A stretch of 64,000 nt of DNA from Saccharina japonica. Taxonomy: Eukaryota; Sar; Phaeophyceae; Laminariales; Laminariaceae. A model generated the notes under the pieces. The model saw only the letters and a list, made by a program, of their open reading frames with translations. It did not search any database and was not told the origin of the DNA. Both the position numbers and the translations under genes were made by a program. This document shows positions 33,148 to 44,712 of the stretch, one piece after another (position 1 is the first letter of the stretch; each line of letters starts with the position of its first letter). The stretch is taken from the NCBI GenBank assembly GCA_008828725.1, contig MEHQ01002813.1:758176-822175 (forward strand). Direction: 5' to 3'.

Positions 33148-33153
33148 AATAAA
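33148..33153 (+). promoter_or_regulatory. Possible poly(A) signal AATAAA
   Basis: The hexamer lies about 275 bases after the stop codon, in a flank conserved with the other copies (AACTGGATTCAAGAAACTCTG). Paralogue 2 has ATTAAA at the matching place. Confidence 0.3.
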
Positions 33154-34445
33154 CTGGATTCAAGAAACTCTGCTCGAATCCGAGCGAAAATAAGCATCGA
33201 GCCTTAGCCGAAAAAGGAGATATGTCGCGTACTGTATCATTTTACTCTCCCACTGTAAACTTGGTGTTGACTTTGACATTCACCGTTGACTACTGCACAC
33301 CGTAACCGCTGCGAAATCAGCCAAGCAACGTCCCCTTCGTAGGTAGTGCTGGGCGATATCGTCTTCGCAGGACACGCTTTAATCCACGCGGCGGGCATCG
33401 TGTCCGAGGGAGGGGAAACGCAACAAAATAATAGAGGAACACGGGTCAGCTTGTTTGTACGCAGGCTTCCTGTCCGAGCGAGGGAACACTCAGCGAAATA
33501 ATAGCGCAACACGGGTCAGCTTGTTTGTGCTTGATCGGCAAGAGCTTCCCCATCCCTGGCGCAAGTATACCGAGACGAAAACAGCCGAAATAGTTGAACC
33601 TTGTACCTAAGAAGCAGGCTGGCCTCTGTTTTCACCGAAACAACCACCTATTGATTATGAGAACCGTTACAATAACGCTCTAGCCGCGCCTGCTTCGCCG
33701 GCCTGGGACTCGTCTGTTTAGAGGTAATGTTTGTTAACGGAAAACAAAACAGAACAGCAAGGTGGATTCCGTGGATTATATCATCAAGTAATCGTCAATA
33801 CTTTACGCTTTGTCAAAAGGTCAGGAGAGCGGTGTCAAACAAGAGAACCTATCTAAACACGAACGATACTAAATGAAACAACAGTAGTGCGCCAACCTCG
33901 GACACGCTGCTGCCGCTTGTAAGTTCTTGCAGGCCGTTGGCGCTTGCGGGCGGTTTCGGGCCAGTACGAGGTGGTGGTTCGGACACTTCCTCGTAAACCA
34001 ACACGCGCAAGGCACATGAACCCATGAAAACAGGCAATAGTTTTTGCTATCAATATTAGCACAACGAAACGAATAGTAAAGGGGGTGACTCTCTTTAGGT
34101 CTCGATAGAGGACACATAAGCATCGACTAAATCGTGCGATGGAAAACCCATCAAATCACCCTGGTGCGGCGGTGGTGCCCCGTATTTACTGTATATCTTT
34201 CGAATTACATTATCATTATCGTTTCCTGAGTCATGGGGGAGAGAGGTTCCTCCCCTCGGCCAGATACCTGTATCGCAGCTGCGTGCAATACCCTGAATAT
34301 ATCGACCACCGTATTTTACTGTCTCTCTCCTACTATTAATACTATATCGGCCGGGTTCCTAACTACGTTAGTACGGCCTACAGTTGTCTCGGATGACCAA
34401 GCCTCCGAATGGTAGAGTACCATTCGACTACTGTTTACCGCACTC

Positions 34446-34892
34446 TTAGTTATTCTCTATCTCAATTTTTTCCTTCCCCCGGCTGTCTCTCATTTGCCAC
34501 CTTCGCCTTTGCAAGCTTGCGTGACACTCTTGTGGATCGTCTATGTTATTCTGCATGTACGCCTCGTGAGCGTCGGACTTCCACCTCCCCTCTCTCTCGA
34601 TCACTCGTGCCGATATCTCTTTCCCTCCCGCGTGCGTGGTCGCTCCCCCGATAGGCAACAAGAATTGGGCGAACTTTTCGGGATTCCGACCTGACTTCGC
34701 CACTCTCTCCTTGATTGCTCGAAGGGCACGGTCATACCTTACCACTAGATACGAAGAAAGGGGGGCATGGTCGGGATAACCAGGAAAGCATGACACCAAC
34801 TCCAACATAAGGGCAACGACACGACCGCCTGCCCTAAAGGACGACCTCGGCCCACAAACCTCGCTCCGGGTCCGCACGCACACACTTCCCAC
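34446..34892 (-). mobile_element. DIRS-like tyrosine recombinase fragment (fossil)
   Basis: The minus strand carries the C-terminal signature of a DIRS-type tyrosine recombinase: IGGATTHA, EREGRWKSDAHEAYMQNN and the upstream GYPDHAPLSS phrase. It is related to but clearly different from the 1-2.7 kb element. Only this fragment is recognisable, and it is broken. Confidence 0.65.
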
Positions 34893-34899
34893 CTGTTAC

Positions 34900-35915
34900 T
34901 CATCACCCTTATGCCCGTTGACCCTGCAAGAACTGAAAAATTCTTATCCCACACTAATTCCAAGTAATTTGTGTCCAAATACGTGGGACCAGTTATTAAG
35001 GGGTTACACCGTTCCTCAACACTGTCAGCCTATTGCCCTCGCGTGTTTTTCAACTGTGTGCCCCTGGCGAAGAGCGCCACGCCACCCCGCGTCAGATAGT
35101 GCACAGCTACGTGTATTCGATAGAAACCCTGCGCTGTCGCCAATTTACTGGAAATCGTATTCGACGCGAAACATCACACAACCCGGTCAACAATCCGGCC
35201 TTGAAACCGTCCGGGTCACTCGACGCAAAAAAAAAACAAAAAAACAAATACTCCTGACGAACCATCAACATGCGAAACGTACTCCATAATGGGCGACCAG
35301 ACGAGCACGTGCACCTAGCGGAGCTAGCAAATGAACCACCGGCGAACTGGGGGTCACAATGTATGTATTTACACGCCCCACCCCCTCCCGGCCAGGCGCT
35401 GCTCCTGACCTTGCCTCCGTCGCCGACCGACGGAGCCCGCCCCCCTCATTCAAGCCCGCCAGGCTCGGCCGAAGAAACTTTCGGCATCCCAACCGACAGC
35501 CGCGACCCTCCATCCACGCATAACAGTCGCCGGTCAGATGGTAGCTCGTGTACACCCGCAGCCAATGACACCAGGGGAAAGGCTCGGTGGGTGCAGGCGG
35601 CAGCGACAAGGGGGGGGGTGTCACCGACGTATTGTCAACGCTGTAAGATGGCAGGAGTGTATCTTCAACCTCCACCCCCGTAGTATCCTAGGCGTCGTCT
35701 AGCGTGCATCTACAGTACGGTATGTTGATGCATCGATCCGATGTGTGTCCGTACAACGTAACAGTCTGCCACCGACCAAAAAAACATTTACATTTTGGTA
35801 TATATCCCGGTATAATAGTATGCTACCTTGTAAGGGTTGACAAAACTATGCTCACCACCATGGCCCCCAAATTTCAAAGCACCTCATCATAATGTCGTTA
35901 CACCGCAGCACGAGT
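34900..35915. other. No firm gene
   Basis: Around 35265-35683 both strands are open for about 137 codons. Neither translation shows a domain, and the plus-strand version is Pro/Ser-rich from composition. I cannot choose between chance and a decayed exon. Confidence 0.4.
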
Positions 35916-35919
35916 AAGC

Positions 35920-37150
35920 ATAACATATGCAGCAAGACGGCCACCCGGCAGTACAGCACCAAAGGGCTGTCGAAATACCACGGACAGTATTTGTGTTCAT
36001 TCAACGTTGAAGGACTGATGTCTGTGCCAGACCGCAAGACACCTCAAATATACCGTGTTGCCCCCATATCTCGGGTTAGCAACGCAAACAGCCCCGCGGC
36101 AGCAACGTTCACAGCACGCGCGTCTCTCGTCGGTGCCAAACCTGCCTGTCAATACTCTTCTCGTGTGTTTTCACAATACAACCCTGAAATGGAGATATGC
36201 AAATAAATATAAATCATAGAAAAGTAATGAAGGTATATATAGTGCCCTGTCAGTTTCGGATCGTAAGAAGCCGTAACCCGCATAAGTTGTCCCATGTAGG
36301 AGGTTGGCAATGCGAGCCGCTCAACGGCGACTCTTCTTCGCAGAACACGGGGTTGTCATGGGTGCCGACACTGCCTAATCCACTCTAATCTTGTGTTTCG
36401 ACAAGAAGCTCAAGAAGGGAATGATAACAAAAACAATCAATACAAAAGTTCGTACACGTATGTATGGGCTCCTACCAGGAAGCGAAGCCCGACTCAGATG
36501 TGTGTTGTTGCATGCAAGGGGGGGCCGTATAACGGCTGCACAACGTCACAGCCCACGAGGCTGTCTTCGGTGCCGGAACGACATACTTGTGCGTTCCTTG
36601 TGTGTAAGTATGAGCCCCCCCCCCCCGGCCGCCCCACCAAGAGTACACATCGGGTGCCTTGGTATCGCGAGCAAAGTTTTATGCTCTCACCGTGATAGTC
36701 TCCTTTCTAATTGAAGCCGCAACGGGGGGTCGAACTATACTGTATTGCACCCTGTAAGGGGGCTGGCGGCAAGAGCAGCGTAGCAGCAACCCCAATTCAC
36801 AGCACACGAGGCTGTCTTGTATGTCGTAACTGCCTGTCACTACTCTCTTCGTGTGTTTCCATACCTTAAGTAACGAGGGGTAGACAAAAAAACAACACAC
36901 CTAAGTACACATCGGGTACCGTGTTAGTCTCTTGGCGGTTTTATACGTCGTGGGGCCCCTCACGTGTACTTCTTTTCCCTCTCTACGGGGTTGGCAACAT
37001 GCGCAGCGAGGCGGCCACCGCACTCACAGAACACAGGGCTGTCGTGGCGGAGCGTGTGCTCAGCAAGTGGCCAAACCAAATTAGAAACATATGAAAAGGT
37101 AGGCCACCCAAATATCCACAGCTCACAGGGCTGTCTCCAAGGTTGTGATT
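35920..37150 (-). repeat. Degenerate tandem units, about 230-bp period
   Basis: The phrase (C/A)(A/G)GGCTGTC recurs on the plus strand near 35963, 36553, 36807, 37033 and 37126, with a variant GGGGTTGTC at 36346. It is often preceded by GGCAAYATGCG- and GAGGCGGCC-like words. TACACATCGGGT(G/A)CC occurs at 36643 and 36905. On the minus strand the repeated core translates as (H/Q)D(S/N)P(V/L)xxC. It may be a decayed multi-exon repeat gene or purely non-coding satellite-like DNA. Confidence 0.5.
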
Positions 37151-37218
37151 TTGACTATTTATGTATTCTATATTATTATTTGGTTTGTTTTACTCTATGT
37201 TCTTGTTATACTTCAACC

Positions 37219-37250
37219 CTTCCTCTGTCCCGTAAGTAAACTACGTTATG
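37219..37250 (+). repeat. Left terminal inverted repeat of the mariner element
   Basis: It matches the complement of 39058-39089 at 31 of 32 positions by eye, with one G/A difference. Confidence 0.88.
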
Positions 37251-37466
37251 ATTACACGGACTTTCAACCGTGTCCGATGCCGTAGACGTTTTTTTTTTTT
37301 TTAATCTTTGGCGTTTTTTTAGTTGAATCCCGTTTTTTTTTTTTTCGTGCACCACCCAGCATGCGTGAACGGCCGAACAAAAATCAGTCGGCCCCAAAAC
37401 GGCCGTATTGAGCCCCTTTTCCAGCGGCGAAAATAAGTCGGAAAAAAGCAAAAAACAACAAAATAG

Positions 37467-38810
37467 TTAATCGTCCTCGCCATCACTGTCACTCCTTGCC
37501 AGGTAGTCCCAGGCCTTAGTGAAGGCCTTCATATCATATTTTACCAGCCTCTCTAACGTTCCTGCCCTCTGCCGCGCCGATACTCCGATATGCTCCATCC
37601 TAAAGTCGTTGTCGCCCATCTTACGTAGTGTCTGGTTGTAAACCTTAAAAAGGCTCTGACACACCCGCTCTAACGTGTCACCGTCGTACTCCGCATACTG
37701 CTCGAAGATAGTCTCCACCAACTCGTCTACCGTACTCGCGTTCATCCCCCACACCCTTGACTTGAGAGATGCAAAGAAACCCAAGTCGTTAACGTTCAAG
37801 TCAGGCGATTGGGAAGGCTGAGTCACAAGCTCTACCAACCACCCCCTCCCCATCCCCGCCGAATTAAGAGTCTCCGGATTGTTTTTGCCCGTGTGGGGGG
37901 TCGCGCCGTCTTGCTGCACTACTACGCGCTTTGAACGTTGCCACGACATCTTTTCCTTGCTCGCGGGTAGAAGTTGGTCGATGTACCAGTCCTTGTACCA
38001 CTCCGCGTCGATGGTGCAGTCGAACTCGTACTCCTCGCACCTCTGCCTCTTCTTGGACGATCGCTGGGCGGTTTTCATGACACAAATGCGCCAGATGCCG
38101 ATCTTGCCGTCGAAGTCGTGGCTCGGGTCCGGCCGAGCGTTTGCCACAATGACCATGATCTTTGGAAGGTGGTTCTTGTGTTGAACGCGGGGAGACCCGG
38201 GGACCTCCTCGTCTGGGAACATTCGAACTTTCTCTTTCTCCTTCATGAGGTAAAACCAACTTTCGTCCAGGTGAACGACGTTTCCCTGGTCGAGGTAGTC
38301 CCCGGTCGTCTCGTCGACCTGATCGCAGATGAAGTCGATTCGGCGCTTCTTCTGGGTTTCGGAAAGGGAAGGCTTGATACGGCGAGCCACCTTTGTCGCC
38401 CCTAACTTTTTAAACCACCGGTTCACGGTCTCCGCACCGAACTCCAGCCCGACCTCTTTCAGCTGATCGGACACCTGCCGGAGCGTAAATGCCCGGTTCT
38501 GCTTGTTGACGTTTTTCAGCGCCGCAACCTTGGTTGGAGTGAGGAGTGACGGCCGCCCGCTCCGACGTTTGTTTGAGAGGTCGAGGTCCCCGGTTTCCTC
38601 GATCTGAGCTTTGCACTCGGCCCAATGCTGTCTGGGGTACGCAGGACCAACACCGTACCGCTCCGCCATGGGGCCTAGAATACCCTTTGGCACCCTTTCG
38701 TTGCCTGGGGGAATGGACAGCGCTATCTCCACCGCCATGGGATAACGGCGGCTCAACGTTACTTCGGCGCCCCGTTTACCCCGTGGGGGTGTCTCGACGT
38801 TATTATCCAT
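37467..38810 (-). CDS. Tc1/mariner-like DDE transposase
   Basis: A 447-residue transposase that would bind the terminal repeats and cut and paste the element at TA sites in the nucleus. The N-terminal part holds paired helix-turn-helix-like DNA-binding segments: KGILGPMAERYGV at about 42-54, and TLRQVSDQLKEVGLEFGAET with VNRWFKKLG at about 109-137. Between them is the GRPSLLT hook (85-91). Catalytic acids are Asp182 in HLDESWF, Asp301 in VQQDGATPHTG and Asp337 in QPSQSPDLN, with 35 residues between the last two by my count. The following DLGFFASLKSRVW block is the one seen in plant- and oomycete-type mariner-like transposases. The frame has no interruption. The first Met at 38810 lies inside the TIR-bounded unit and gives a full-length N-terminus. 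The acidic C-terminus is SDSDGEDD. Activity is inferred, not shown. Confidence 0.93.
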   Translation of the reverse strand: MDNNVETPPRGKRGAEVTLSRRYPMAVEIALSIPPGNERVPKGILGPMAERYGVGPAYPRQHWAECKAQIEETGDLDLSNKRRSGRPSLLTPTKVAALKNVNKQNRAFTLRQVSDQLKEVGLEFGAETVNRWFKKLGATKVARRIKPSLSETQKKRRIDFICDQVDETTGDYLDQGNVVHLDESWFYLMKEKEKVRMFPDEEVPGSPRVQHKNHLPKIMVIVANARPDPSHDFDGKIGIWRICVMKTAQRSSKKRQRCEEYEFDCTIDAEWYKDWYIDQLLPASKEKMSWQRSKRVVVQQDGATPHTGKNNPETLNSAGMGRGWLVELVTQPSQSPDLNVNDLGFFASLKSRVWGMNASTVDELVETIFEQYAEYDGDTLERVCQSLFKVYNQTLRKMGDNDFRMEHIGVSARQRAGTLERLVKYDMKAFTKAWDYLARSDSDGEDD

Positions 38811-39057
38811 CGTGGTGGCGCGGTTGTGGTGGACAGGGGGCGTTCAAACGCCAAAATTCTCAAAAACGTTCTCAAAATATTGTGGGAATTCTCAAAATAT
38901 TCCCGATATATTCCCACTTTTTGACCCAATAATTCTCACTTAGTATGAGTCCGATTTTTTTGTTTTTTTTATATGGTCATCCACGTAACGAGAGCTTTCC
39001 AACGAACCTAACTATGGCCATGTGAGCGCCTCCATCGGGGAGATACGATCTGCCCCC

Positions 39058-39089
39058 CATAACGTAGTTTACTTATGGGACAGAGGAAG
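39058..39089 (+). repeat. Right terminal inverted repeat of the mariner element
   Basis: It reads CATAACGTAGTTTACTTATG and onward. The six bases AACCTG separate it from the flanking TA. Confidence 0.88.
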
Positions 39090-39097
39090 AACCTGTA

Positions 39098-39532
39098 CAA
39101 TCTAGTACGGGCTTCCTGGGTCGGATCTGTACTGTACCAGATAGATCCTGAAGTATATATTTATTTAATTTGTCTCTCACCGGCGAGGGGTGGCCGGGGC
39201 TGGCCTTCCCCCGCCGCCCCCCTGACCTGGATGGGTGCGCCCTCTACCGCGCCTCCATTCCGCGCGTGCCGCGAAAAACCTAGACGCAAGGAACACCGAA
39301 ATGTGTGAATAGTGTGGAGAGACGTGGCAGCATCGTGCCCCCCCCTCCCGTGCTCGCAACCCCAAAATTGAGATAGTCGCTCCCGCGCCGGCCGCCACCC
39401 TGTCCCCAATGTGCTTATCGGACGGGGCGCTCCAACAGCGAGCCTACTCATTGCTGTCTCCACAGCAAGCGACACCGTGTCTATTATTAGTATTATTAAT
39501 AAAATAATTATTCTTATTGTTGTTGTTATTAT
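39098..39532. other. No recognisable gene
   Basis: Short open frames on both strands, with AT-rich ATTATT repeats at 39480-39532 directly before the inverted-repeat arm. Nothing conserved is seen. Confidence 0.5.
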
Positions 39533-40543
39533 ATTGGCGTACAACGTACCGAGATTTCACCCGACGCACTGGGTCTCATCGACACCACCGAGAGCCGTAC
39601 CTTGCACAGCCGACAAAAGCGCTGCTACTCGTAACACGGCAACTAACCGCGGAGCGCACCGAGGCTCAAAATGTGTAGGCTGGAGTATGGCACGGACGAG
39701 TGGCGTTGGGCTGTCACGGCGGGCCGCAGCTGCGGCACCCGCTCACTTGATGTCGTCGTGGAAGGTGCCTCGATCAGAAATTGGTACTCGTACGTGCCGC
39801 CTGTATACCTCCCAATGATACAGCATGAAAAGTCTTGTGTACCATCTCCGGAACACACCCGTGGTGGCGGCAGCACAGCAGCTGAAGCTACAGCTGCAGC
39901 AGCAGCAGCAGCAGCGGCGGCGGCGGCGCGGCGGGGGAGGGCGCGGGGGCGACTGCGCCGCTGTGCGAGGGGGTCGGGCGTGCTTGAATCGTGGCGTTGG
40001 CACTCGTAGGCTCAAGCAGGGAAGCGTAGCGCTGGCACGCGTAGGCTCGAAGCTCAGCAGCAGCAGCACAAAAAAAAGAAAAAAAGCTGGTCACATAATT
40101 GAAAGTTGCAAAAACGGAAGCTGCTTGCTGCTGAGCTGCTGCTGCTGCTGCTGCCCCTGGCCACCCCTGGGAGAGTACGAGTAGCTGCTTCTAACTGTGC
40201 TGCTGCTTCTGCTTGCTGTCTGGGTATACAGCGGCTGCCGCCGATGCTGGATTGTTGTTGCTGTTGTTATATACCCTGCTTGTATTGCTGCTTTTGCTAT
40301 AGGATGCACCTGGTACCACGAGTCGTACATACCGGTACGTTCGTACTGCTGGTATACTTTTGTTTCTTCGTTTTTGTCTCCCCGTGCTCACCCACTCCCC
40401 TGTTTCATACGGCACGAAGGGTTTGCAAAGTATTCTTTTTATTTGCTTTTGCGCAAACACTAACAAATCGGGAGGGAAAGGAAATTCACTTTTTTTAGCG
40501 TCAAGAAAAATATTTTCTGAAAAGACTTTTGCGCAAACACTCT
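39533..40543. repeat. Inverted repeat arm X, left copy
   Basis: From ATTGGCGTACAACG to TTTTGCGCAAACACTCT, this is the reverse complement of 45384-46420. It is nearly identical over 39533-40010 and more diverged after that. It includes a CAG/CGG triplet tract (39893-39935). Open frames such as 39671-40009 are conserved in both copies, but both strands are equally open and the codons are mostly triplet repeat. Confidence 0.85.
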
Positions 40544-41205
40544 TTTGCCACAGTTTTTCGCCATACGAACGCACGTCGTTTTTTTTCTCTTGACAGTCCC
40601 GTGCGGGATGATATCTGTTTTGGACCTTACGAGACCCCAAAAATATCTATCGTATGCGCTCCTCAGGAGCGTGTCGGGAGAAATTATCGGTTTACGTGCC
40701 CGTCGGCCTGGATATAGTACCGGGCAGGGCCTCGCGTGCGCTCGCGGGCGTGAACATGCGGGCGGTGGGCGCTGCAGCAACGTTTACCAATAATATGGTG
40801 ATGGAGAGCGCACATACAAAACACACACGCTCTTTATTTTTACACGCAGCTACATGCATAATCAAAGATTCCGATTTTTTATGTCGACGACGAACCCGCA
40901 TTTTGATCAGACCACGTACTACTACTGTACTTGTACTGCTAATGTACACGTTCGTACGTACGCACGTATGATACAGTATAGTACCAGCACCACAGCAGAA
41001 ACAGGCCTGTGTACCATGGGTTTATACGTGCGTGGTACACCAGTGTGATACTATGATACTATTAATACTGGTGATGGTTGTTTCTGTTAGTATTCGAGCG
41101 ATGGACACTCCAACTTTCCCAATAAAATTACGGTGATGGTCGAGAACTTGTTCATTTTCGAAAAAAGTGGTTCCGAATTAATTACCGGTATACGTATACT
41201 CGTAC
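40544..41205. other. No recognisable gene
   Basis: Unassigned sequence between the X arm and the next TIR element, with many TACGTACG-type words. No conserved frame. Confidence 0.5.
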
Positions 41206-41946
41206 GAGCTGGGCCAGCCAAGACCCCGCTAGAACATTCGATCGGCTATGCCCCGCTCAATAATGCGTGTTTTGACGTGATTTTTTGACACGGTGTTCCT
41301 TGTGTACCAGCCAACCTTTTCGATGTCATCCTTTTTTTCTTTTATTTTTTCCCCAGGATATATGACCGATCCAACGATCCGTAAAAATGAAAAAGTGGTC
41401 ATAACTAGTCCGAAAAAAAAACAAAAAAAAAGGGATGACACGGAGTACATTCGTATGTGTGTTTCAAATACGTGGTAAAAAAATCAGTTCGAAAAGTGAA
41501 AAATTGAGCGGGGCGTCGCAGTAAAACTGCCGTTTTCGTAATTACTTGTTTTCAGCATGGAATCGTTTTTTTTTTTGTTATATCTCTTGATGGGTGATGA
41601 ATTGGGCAATGCAACTTGCATCGATCGTCTCCTTGTGTCTCAAGCATTGTCTACACCAAATTTCAGCTTGATCAGGAATGGCGATTGTTTTAGCTGTTAT
41701 TATGTGAAATTAGCGTCTAAATCTGGTAAAAAAACAGAATTTTTGGTACTTTTTTTGAGTTTTCGCGGATATCTCGGCGAAATCGAGTCGGTTTTTTCAA
41801 AAGTTAAGAAAAGTTCATATACTGTTTTTTTTTTCATCTCCAATAATATGTCAGGATCATCTCTGCCAAATTTCCAAGTCTAACTCGCAAAATTGGCGGC
41901 GCTAGAAGCTCACAACAGAAAATCCGTTGTATGGCTGGCCCAGCTC
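41206..41946. mobile_element. TIR element, GAGCTGGGCCAGCCA family, copy 1
   Basis: It has 15-bp inverted ends GAGCTGGGCCAGCCA and TGGCTGGCCCAGCTC. It shares internal phrases with 49900-50597: TATGCCCCGCTCAATA, TATGACCGAT, AAGTGGTCATAACT and ATCGATCGTCTCCTTG. No transposase is present. The family is non-autonomous and unclassified. Confidence 0.65.
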
Positions 41947-43787
41947 GTATACATACTCGTATTGCATTTATAGTTGTCCCGTGGGCTACATGCAAGATCC
42001 AAGATTGATTGTGTTTTTATGCTCGATGCTGAATTTTACGAACTACTTACCGCTGATACACGCACGGCCGGATTTTTATAGCTTACTGCCGATATACACG
42101 TACGTACGTACAACGTACGTAAGTACGTACGTATCATAATACCTCAGTACCACAGGGTGATATTTACAAGGAATAAGAAATTCAAGAGCCGTTATATTGA
42201 AGTTAGTATAAAACGCATCCTCTCTCATGTATATAAGAAACCTACCCTCCGCTTGTGAGTGTTTCTCATTAGGTGTTTTGTACTACTGCTGTACACCCCT
42301 TGGCAGTACGGAGTCGCTTTGTTCGCCCTAAGCTTACCTATTATTCTGCCTCAGTAGACTACTCCTCGCCGTTACGGGCATTGCGCGTAGCCGCAGGCGG
42401 GCGTCAGCCCGCTGCAGCGAAGCCCCTCTTGTACCAGGTATTTATATATCTACTATTTTAGGCCGGTGCCTCGAAGTATTACGAAAAGGATTCCACGTCC
42501 TGCAGCTCCGCACTTGGCGGCACACACGCGGAACTTGTAATAAGCGAGTCAAACGGCGATGCAACGCGCTTCGTTCGGTCGCGCGGTCGGCTCTGCGTTC
42601 GCCCCCAAAGCCCTCCCGTTCGCTCTCCCGACGTCGCTCTATCTCCTCCCGGCATCGCACGGTTCGTTTGTGCCTTCGACCTATTCGTCTCTCTAGGTAT
42701 TGTGTACCAGACTATACTTCGTACCAGCACACGTCTCACGTACGACACAAACCAAAAACAAACCAGACAAAACGCTACTAGAACAGACACAGGCGCCATG
42801 CTTTTTCATGGGTTCCTTTACACCTGACGTAGGCAAACATCGCGCGAGCGAGCTCTATCATCAACAACGTAGATAGAGGAGCCAAGGTCTACGAGTATAG
42901 GGCTATATCAGGATTCGTCAAAACCGAAGAGGAGCTTGACGATAGCATGCTGCAGCATGTTTGCCCCCTCTCTCTGCTCTGCCACCACACGCAGAATACC
43001 ACGCGCAGCCCGATACCGAACCACCGAACACTTTCAACACAAACGCCGCCCCAGTCCGTATGCGCCAGGAGGGTTATTCGCGAGCAGAGACGTTTCCTTG
43101 GGCTGAGGATGGGTGTGGTCTTGACGAGGGTATAGGCGTAGGGAAGGAGCTGTGTCGGCTGTGCAACCACCGTGGCAGCGTGTGGCGTGTCCGGAGTGCG
43201 GAAACGTTCCCGTTGAGATTGTGTGCTGGTTCCTCCGTGTATGTTACGTCGTGTGGGCATAATTTGGCGACTTTGATTCGTTAAAAACAACGCCGACAAC
43301 GGCCGCGAGGACCTCGGTGATGACAACATGATACTTGTGACATGAAGCACAGCCATCAGGATGTGATCTGACGCCAGATAATCTTGTGACCACGCCCTAT
43401 CATACGTGTAGAGCGCTGTCGACGAAGCGTGCCAAATCGGTACAGAGTGTTTGCTTACGGAGCGGCACATTAGCGAATGAACGTGGATTTCCATCTTCAT
43501 TTTTTGCATTCTGAATTGCACACGTATGTCGAGCTACAAAGCGTGAAGGGAAGGGAATTCAATTATTTTAGCGGAAGGATTTTTTTTTATATACCTCTAT
43601 TTATAAGCCAATGAGATGGAGAGCAAAAAGTTACCGTACATTTCGTCAATTCCTACCGTCGCTGAAGTACTGTTTTGCCCTTTTTCAAATTCACCTCAAA
43701 TCCTACCGTCGGTGATTATTTTCGGGAAGGGAAGTAAAAAAAAACGCTACGTACAAGTATCGCAAACATCCACAAGGAAGACGTTTC
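41947..43787. other. No confident gene
   Basis: Both strands are open around 42889-43521. The plus strand starts GFVKTEEELDDSMLQHVCPL and the minus strand carries SSSSSVLTNPD. No domain or splice pattern is convincing. Elsewhere there is a GC palindrome (42391-42415) and TACGTACG runs (42100-42135). Confidence 0.4.
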
Positions 43788-44439
43788 CTATGCGGTTCGA
43801 TTTCGAGCTTCAGATTTGTATTTTTCGATCTCGAAAACGAAAGCACCGTCCTATGCAGTCCGATTGTGCAAAATCTGACCGGATTTTTTTCGATTTGAGG
43901 CCGTTTCCTATGCGGTTCGATTTTTGAGCTTCAGATTATGGTCCGATCGATTTTCAGCGACCTACTAGTAGTTGGAAAATCGAAACAGTCTTACGCGAGG
44001 TTACACGGATTTGTTGTACGTGCAGATATTTGAGCAAACGGCGGGACCAACTGCTGTTGTTCTGGTCTGGCGCCGCGAAGAGACGCGACGAGTGCGCTGT
44101 ACTGGCCCTAGAACCCAAGCGTCCGAAGTCACGCTGGCTGCCTCTGGTCTGGCGGCGACGCGCCGAGTGCGCTCGAGTCGACCTGTCTTGGTATTTTGTA
44201 TTTTGACACAACAAAGCATCCGAGCGTGGACTGACTACTACTGTATTGCTGCTACTGCTGCTGCTGCTGCTGTCAAGTCTACGAGTACGGAGAGGCGCGC
44301 GCCGAGTGCGCTTCGCTTCATCTCTAGGCCCGAGCCCGTGCCAGCCGGCTGTAGTTTGGCGACGGAGAGACGCACCAATCGCCGGCTGCGCGTCGGGCGC
44401 GAAGCAACGTCGCTGTGTCACCATCCAACACATCGATCG

Positions 44440-44480
<41 letters not shown>

Positions 44481-44712
44481 GCTGCGTGGATAACATCTTG
44501 AGTTTAGAGACCATGCCATTTTTCTATTTGAAAATCTGATGACCAAGTCGTCGGATTTTGGGCCAAAATCTGACGACTTGGGCCATCGGATTCTCAAAGC
44601 GATTTTTTTCCGGTCAGATTTTGCACAACCGGACTGCATAGGACTGTGCTTTCGTTTTTGAGATCGAAAAATACAAATCTGAAGCTCGAAATCGAACCGC
44701 ATAGGAAACGGC
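43788..44712. mobile_element. Palindromic element with TIRs of about 105 bp
   Basis: Positions 43788-43893 (CCTATGCGGTTCGATTTCGAG onward) and 44606-44712 are inverted copies. The phrase TCCTATGCAGTCCG is at the inner side. The element sits inside a larger inverted pair (43900-44605 against 44707-45353), so the whole block is palindromic at two scales. No coding gene. Long antiparallel open frames here come from the triplet tract (CTGCTG, 44443-44478). Confidence 0.6.

Larger units (their letters stand above)
30640..34190 (+). repeat. Segmental duplication, copy 1 (carries the membrane-protein gene)
   Basis: From CATCCTTTTGTCGCGTTGTTGTCT upstream of the gene to GATGGAAAA(C/A)CCATCAA downstream, this block aligns collinearly with 57449-60615. 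The duplication includes about 230 bp of 5' flank, the gene, and about 1.3 kb of 3' flank. Flank identity is high but clearly lower than in parts of the coding region. Confidence 0.85.
37211..39095 (-). mobile_element. Tc1/mariner-superfamily transposon, apparently complete
   Basis: The element is flanked by TA (37209-37210 and 39096-39097). Its terminal regions are inverted repeats of about 32 bp: CTTCCTCTGTCCC(G/A)TAAG followed by TAAACTACGTTATG at 37219-37250, and its complement at 39058-39089. The only gene inside is an open DDE transposase reading toward lower coordinates. Between gene and ends lie T-rich tracts on one side and repeated TTCTCAAAATATT words on the other. Size, TA target and a single uninterrupted gene fit an autonomous mariner-like element. 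Confidence 0.88.

Noticed and set aside
39825-40184. A polyglutamine/polyarginine protein in the CAG/CGG tract
   Set aside because: Both strands are open through the same triplet repeat, the DNA is part of a non-autonomous inverted repeat, and nothing outside the repeat looks like protein.
43954-44514. Antiparallel frames of 170-190 codons in the palindrome
   Set aside because: Their openness follows from the CTG tract and the inverted duplication. No domain is seen on either strand.
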